A model generated the notes under the pieces. That model had not been told where the DNA came from and made no database searches. It was given only the letters and a program-made list of their open reading frames with translations. Position numbers and translations under genes: made by a program. 64,000 nucleotides of DNA from Mesocentrotus franciscanus (lineage: Eukaryota; Echinodermata; Echinoidea; Camarodonta; Strongylocentrotidae): positions 9,132,534 to 9,196,533 of the forward strand of contig CP137675.1 of NCBI GenBank assembly GCA_037976565.1. The letters are read 5' to 3'. Each line of letters opens with the position of its first letter. Within the stretch, counting starts at the first letter, position 1. This document shows positions 59,296-64,000 of the stretch, piece after piece.

Positions 59296-59376
59296 TATCG
59301 TCTGTCGAGAGCCAGAAGGGCATTAACCTAGTGTTATACTTTATGAGTTAATGTCCTTCTGGCTCCAGACAGATTA
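59296..59376. repeat. GCCAGAAGGG-family hairpin
   Basis: GAGAGCCAGAAGGGCATTAA pairs with TTAATGTCCTTCTGGCTCC, with CGTCTGTC / CAGACAG outside. A lone left arm (TTTGAAGCCAGAAGG) follows at about 59406. Confidence 0.82.
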
Positions 59377-61420
59377 TTTTCCACACTCTTATTCTGCATG
59401 TATCTGTTTGAAGCCAGAAGGTTGTTCAGGTAGCTTCAATAGCTAAATTATTGGCACAAAAATATGCATCTGGAACGCAAAATGTATGATTGTTGAAAGT
59501 CGTCATTCTCTAAGGTAAATCATGGAGGTACAACCACACTGTTAGGATATTGAGCTGATAAATACATACCGGTATACATGTACATGTACTATCTCATTGA
59601 TGCTGAATGTTGGCTTAACCTTCATTCAGATTATATATGTCATAAAAGAACTTTATATTAACAAACATCACTATTATGCATTTTGTGTTCTGGACACGTC
59701 ATTTTGTGTCACTACATTTTGCTCAATTACCTAACTGTGTTTATAGACTTTATACATACATATTTCTGGCTCCAAACAAAATTACTTGTGAATACTGGAA
59801 CATAATTAGGCTTAAAGTCCTGTCTGGACACTGTCTGTTTCAGGAATTATTTACTTTGAGGAATTTTATGTAAGTATTTAAAACTGAAGCAATGGTTTAT
59901 GTCCTGTATTGTTATATATGATGATTTATACATACCTTTAATAATAACAACTTGTTTGTGGCAACTTTTTTGGTAAATGTGACTCCAATTATCATGTTTT
60001 ATGATGTTTTCCAATTTCCAATATTCCATGAAAAACTGAAAAGTGGAGGGGCTTATTACTCCAAAGAATGTGTCCAATTTAAACGGATGAAACTGTTTTT
60101 TCATCAAGAGGCCTATGTAGAATTACTTTTCATACAAGCTGATCAAAGTTTGTTCAGATAAAGTATTCTAGTTGTCTGTCCACCAGAATATATGCCATCT
60201 CTTGACCTCTCTGTCATTATATGAGGGCATTTATCTCTTCGCAGTCTCAAGTGTTTTCCGAGTGGGAGATAAAAACAGACAATTTTTACTCCAGTGGGAT
60301 GGAAGCTTCTTGATTTCCTATTTTATAAAGCCTGGCTTTCTATTCTCTGATAGGTATGTTACCACACATGTAGACTAATCATGAGTTAATCATGGACATT
60401 CAGATTTTTTTCTATCTTCCTCCTCTAGGTTTAATCATAGGCTACTTTCACAGAGTGACTTTAATGGTCATTTGTACCTCATGTTTTGTTGGCTTAATAA
60501 AGAAGTCAATCCTAATGCTATAGTGCTTTTCTAGATTTGAACAAACAATCATTATAATTGGAATTACTTGCTGTAAGCCAACATGATTTGGTGAAAGTAC
60601 ATGTAAGCATGTTTATTTATCAGATGATGGTAAATTTAGTATTTATGATAATATCAGTTTTAATGTGTATGATAATAGTAATTAAGACAAAAACCACAAT
60701 TTGAATGTAATGGAAAGCAATTATGGCTTGCATAAAATATAGGAATGTATTAACTTAAACTTTGCTATATATAAGAAGGGAAATCATGAAAATAAGGTGA
60801 AATTTAAGAAAAAATATTGTATGAAATGCATGACATTACAATAAGTAAAGCTTCAAGCTTTATCTAGCTTTATGCAGCTATTTGTCCGCAATTTTTGTTC
60901 AGAAGCTTCCTTTATTCCTCCCCCCCCCCCTTTTACATGATGACAGGACCCCCTGTTTACAGGCGATGTAATTTCAACTGCAAAGTAATAGGATGGCTGT
61001 TAACTTGTTCTCGTTTCGGTCTACATTTCTATAACATGAATTGCTAAGCCCCGACAAAAGCGAGTTTTCACTCCTGTCTGACTCTGTACCCATTCAATGC
61101 ATGCCCACCCATGGTATTATTCAAAGCTTTTGAATGAGAGGATATCTTTAATCTGAAATGCCAGTTATTCAATACGTATTGAAGTTATAAATTGAAGTCT
61201 TAGAGGCACCAGATGCCAATCATGTTTGCACCCAGTTCACCGAGCCGGTAGATAGAGTTTGAAAAACAGAAAAGACATTAGTTTAAATGTTAGTTTTGGG
61301 GGTGAAATCTCGTGTTTTCCTGATCTAGTGCTATTTCTATTGCCTATTCAGTAGGCCTATTTCTTGTGATGAAGCATAAGAAATGTTGATCATGCTGGTT
61401 TTGGTTCTTAGAAGGTCTGA
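59377..61420. other. Non-coding DNA, nothing recognised
   Basis: AT-rich. Open frames at 59676-60378 show no family motif and no paired splice signals. A run of C lies near 60920. Confidence 0.45.
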
Positions 61421-61729
61421 CTTCATCAGCTCGAGATTGCCAAATAGCCCACTATTTCTGATCTTGGATATTAGCCCGATCATGAAATAGCGGGCTATTT
61501 GCTCGGGAAATCATCCCAAGATATCTTGGGCTAGTTTGCCAAATATCCCGCTATTTGTCCGATGCACTTCACCAGCCCGAAGACTTGCACTATGCGCGAA
61601 CGCCGAGCTCGAGCTAATTTCTTGAGCTCGAGTTTCGATTTTTGAGCTGATGAGGACGCGATTTGTAACTTCAGGCTTATTTCCCAAGTCAGAAATAGCG
61701 GGCTATTTGGCAATCTCAAGCTGATGAAG
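61421..61729. mobile_element. 309-bp MITE with about 40-bp terminal inverted repeats
   Basis: CTTCATCAGCTCGAGATTGC and the following CAAATAGCCCACTATTTCTGA at the left match the inverse of the right end with only a few differences. The interior repeats the palindrome AAATAGCGGGCTATTT and its variants (near 61486, 61540, 61693) and GAGCTCGAG. Confidence 0.9.
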
Positions 61730-62042
61730 ACATACCTAGAGACTACGAGAACGAAGTCTAGAACACTGAAATACACAATCAGACATTCCGAGACAGGAAC
61801 ATACCCTTTTTTTCAACATCATTCATGCATTGCCCATAAGAAGCTTTTTGATCCAGGAATGTGCTAGAACTGGAAGATTGTGAAAAGTTATCTTGAATAG
61901 CTGCATTGTTTTGGCTATTATCTCCCAAAATGTTTGGAGCTGTTTAGAATGGAGGGAAAATAATGGCCTGTCTGAATTTCTCTGAACTCTCCAATAGTGA
62001 CAATAGTGCTCAGAAGCAGGCCTAAATATTAGAGGTTTTGAC

Positions 62043-62245
62043 ATCTAGTGGATGAAGTCACCAGACTGGATCACATGGTTTGTGCTTTGGGTCGTGCTGC
62101 GGCACTAATGTCCTTTGACAAGACATTAATCTACATTTGCCACTCCCCGCCCAGGTGTAGTAAATGGGTACCTGGTAGGAATTTATTCCTTGAATGCTTT
62201 TAGCAACTTTGGGCAGCTGGGCTAAAGCCAGGGTAATAATAATAC
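62043..62245 (+). mobile_element. tRNA-derived SINE, diverged copy
   Basis: Plus-strand homologue of the SINE at 5662-5957. The head is TCTAGTGGATGAAGTCACCA. The body CACTAATGTCCTTTGACAAG, AAATGGGTACCTGGTAGGAA and GCTAAAGCCAGGGTAATAAT aligns in order. The B box is degraded. Confidence 0.8.
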
Positions 62246-62335
62246 TTTGTCTGTGCGTTAAACAATTCCCTGGGATGGATATGTGTGCAATGTAAATGTA
62301 GCTATTATTATTTTTATTATCTTAAATAGAACAGT

Positions 62336-63018
62336 AGCTGGATTTACACTGCAAGCAAAAAACAACAGTTTTTCTCACATTCCTGAGTTTTGTGGGAAGT
62401 TGCTAGGCATCTACCCATAAACACAATGAAAACCCCACCTATGTCGTGTGGTTTTTTGAAACGACGGCCGAAACTCCACTGTTCTTTTTTAAATGCTCGC
62501 ACTGAAAAAACACTGGTGAACTATTTTCCAGTATTTGGTCATGTAACTCTTCTTACCTCTGTGCTAACACGTGCAGAGCAGAGACAAGTGGCGCATGAGC
62601 CCAACTCACACAAAAAACACAGAAATAGCAAACTCCTACAAGTTTTTATGGGATTTTTAAAGGGCAAGTCCACTCCAAAACTAACTTACTTGCAATAGAA
62701 ATTAGAAGCCGAAAAATCAGACAAACCAATCAAAAAAAGTTTGAGCAAAATCGGATAAATAATATTAAGAAAGTTATGCATTTTTAATGACATGAACAAA
62801 TTTGAAAATCACTAGACAAATTGGCAACTCACTCATGAGTCTGTGAGTCTATTAGTTATCCGATTTGTTCAAACTTGTTTTGATCGGTTTGTCTGATTTG
62901 TCTGCTTCTATTGAAAGTAAGTTATTTTTGGAGTGGACTTGTACTTTAAGTAGTGTAAATGGTAGTTCAAAAAGCAATGTTTTCTCAAATTGGTTTTTCT
63001 GGAATGTAAATAGGCCTT
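62336..63018. mobile_element. MITE with ATTTACAC ends, copy 2, split by another MITE
   Basis: Collinear with 35251-35622 on both sides of the insertion at 62657-62949: TTTTTATGGGATTTTT lies before it and AGTAGTGTAAATGGTAGTTC after it, which correspond to contiguous sequence at about 35537-35575. Confidence 0.8.
62657..62949. mobile_element. TTAAAG-ended MITE nested in another MITE
   Basis: TTAAAGGGCAAGTCCACTCC on the left and the complement of the right end (TTAAAGTACAAGTCCACTCC) are inverted and continue as CAAAA. It is 293 bp. TTAA lies at both borders. A related relic is at 1780-1965, and a terminus-like fragment (AAAGGGCAAGTCCA) is at about 4859-4872. Confidence 0.87.
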
Positions 63019-63174
63019 GTGTTGGTCAATTAATGAACGTATCTTTCTTCCGTTCTTTCTTTCGGTCCTACATGCCAGCTGTTTTATGACTACACCGCTG
63101 TTGTACATTAATGTGACAGCTCCTTGCCTGATTTTAGTGGTACTAATTTGATGAGGTTGCACTTAATCATCTGT

Positions 63175-63600
63175 GTATGCAGGCGTGAGGAAGTATCACC
63201 TCCTGAGAGCCAGAAGGGTGTTGCATATGTATGAAGTGCCATTAGTAATGTAATGCCCTGCTGGCTCTCAACAGAAGTATGGCCTCTCAAGGTCCTTGCC
63301 TTCACACAACCTGTTCATACAGGTATGACGGAGGAAGTATCACCTCTCGAGAGCCAGAACCTGCAGAAGGATGTTGCGTATAAATGTTTGTGAAGTGCTC
63401 TTGGTAACACCCTTCTGGCTCTCAACAGAAGTATGGTCTCTCAGGGTCCTTGCATTCACACAATCTGCATGTGTGGGCATGAGGAGGTATCCGCACCTCT
63501 TTAGAGCCAGAAGGGTGTTGCATACATATGAATTGCCATTAGTAGTGCCCTTCTGGCTCTCAACAGAAAATATGGTCTATGAAGGTCCTTGCTTGGGTGA
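63175..63600. repeat. Three tandem units of about 145 bp carrying GCCAGAAGGG hairpins
   Basis: Units begin near 63191, 63331 and 63481. Each has GAGGAAGTATCACCTC-like DNA, the left arm GAGAGCCAGAAGGGTGTTGC, a 30-40 base loop, the right arm CCCTTCTGGCTCTCAACAG and the spacer TATGGTCTCTCAGGGTCCTT. The second unit has a small insertion that splits the left arm. Confidence 0.9.
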
Positions 63601-64000
63601 TAACATACCCCAGGATTTAGATAAGAAATCCTTTCTTTGGGAATAAAGCTGTCTCTACAGATTTTATAGAATTGATCCTGTCTGAAGCCCCCAAGTCTTG
63701 ACATGGGGAAATAGTAAACAAATGGAGGCCTATAGTATTATATATCATCTGGTAGAATTCCTTACACTATAAGTAATACCCTGTGGCAAACTGTGTGGCC
63801 AATATTTAATCAGATGTTGCTATACAAGATTTATCCAATCTTGTTCTCATGATTTGGCCAGACATAAGTCCATAACAGAACCCATATTTATGCATGCTGT
63901 ATAATGCAGACATTTATAATGCGCAACATATCCACCCAGAGGGTGCTCAAGGCGCGTACAATAAACAGATTAAATGCAATGACAAAACTACTCTGAAAGT
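63601..64000. other. Non-coding window end, possible SINE tail
   Basis: No gene recognised. TTATAATGCGCAACATATCC followed by GGTGCTCAAGGCGCGTACAA (about 63916-63960) has the look of a retroposon 3' region, but no head is present in the window. Confidence 0.4.

Overview
This is intronic and intergenic DNA from an animal genome, not a microbial one. It is AT-rich and carries no long open reading frames, but it has short exons with consensus splice sites, several families of small DNA transposons, tRNA-type SINEs, Helitrons and very many GA/CT, CAT and GAA microsatellites. Together with the many TAGGCCTA octamers, this looks to me like a marine invertebrate deuterostome, most likely an echinoderm such as a sea urchin. 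The species is an inference and cannot be fixed from the sequence alone.

One gene is clearly supported. Five exons on the plus strand (4709-4813, 15580-15716, 25921-25984, 27157-27259, 30799-30931) join in phase into the N-terminus of a secreted ADAMTS-like protein: signal peptide, basic (furin-type) stretch, one six-cysteine thrombospondin type 1 repeat, then the start of the ADAMTS cysteine-rich module. The best match from memory is the ADAMTSL4/ADAMTSL6 (THSD4) group, with papilin as the alternative. The fifth exon has a one-base frameshift in an A run, after which the family reading frame resumes. No later exon of the expected cysteine-rich or spacer region was found in the remaining 33 kb.

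A separate signal-peptide exon lies at 46268-46393. It ends in a phase-0 donor, the same phase as exon 5. It could be an alternative first exon for a shorter form of the same gene, or the first exon of a second gene.

The rest is transposons and repeats. 0-15 kb (upstream and intron 1): foldback MITE copy 1, a tRNA-derived SINE inside another element, a 296-bp tandem duplication, a (CAT)n array and an inverted pair of SINEs whose 5' end resembles 7SL/Alu. 15-26 kb (intron 2): a 700-bp pyrimidine tract just after exon 2, GAA/GAT arrays and TTAAAGGG-ended MITEs. 26-31 kb: a non-autonomous hAT with a perfect 8-bp target duplication, holding a nested element rich in CCCATATGGG. 31-46 kb: a decayed LINE, hairpins, a 23-bp perfect palindrome and Helitron 1. 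46-56 kb: the second signal-peptide exon and an inverted Helitron 2 swollen by internal minisatellites. 56-64 kb: foldback MITE copy 3, a long-TIR MITE, an element split by another MITE, and a tandem array of AGAGCCAGAAGGG hairpins.

Exon phases and repeat boundaries were worked out by hand. Repeat family assignments are inferences from terminal sequences and target duplications, not from database searches.
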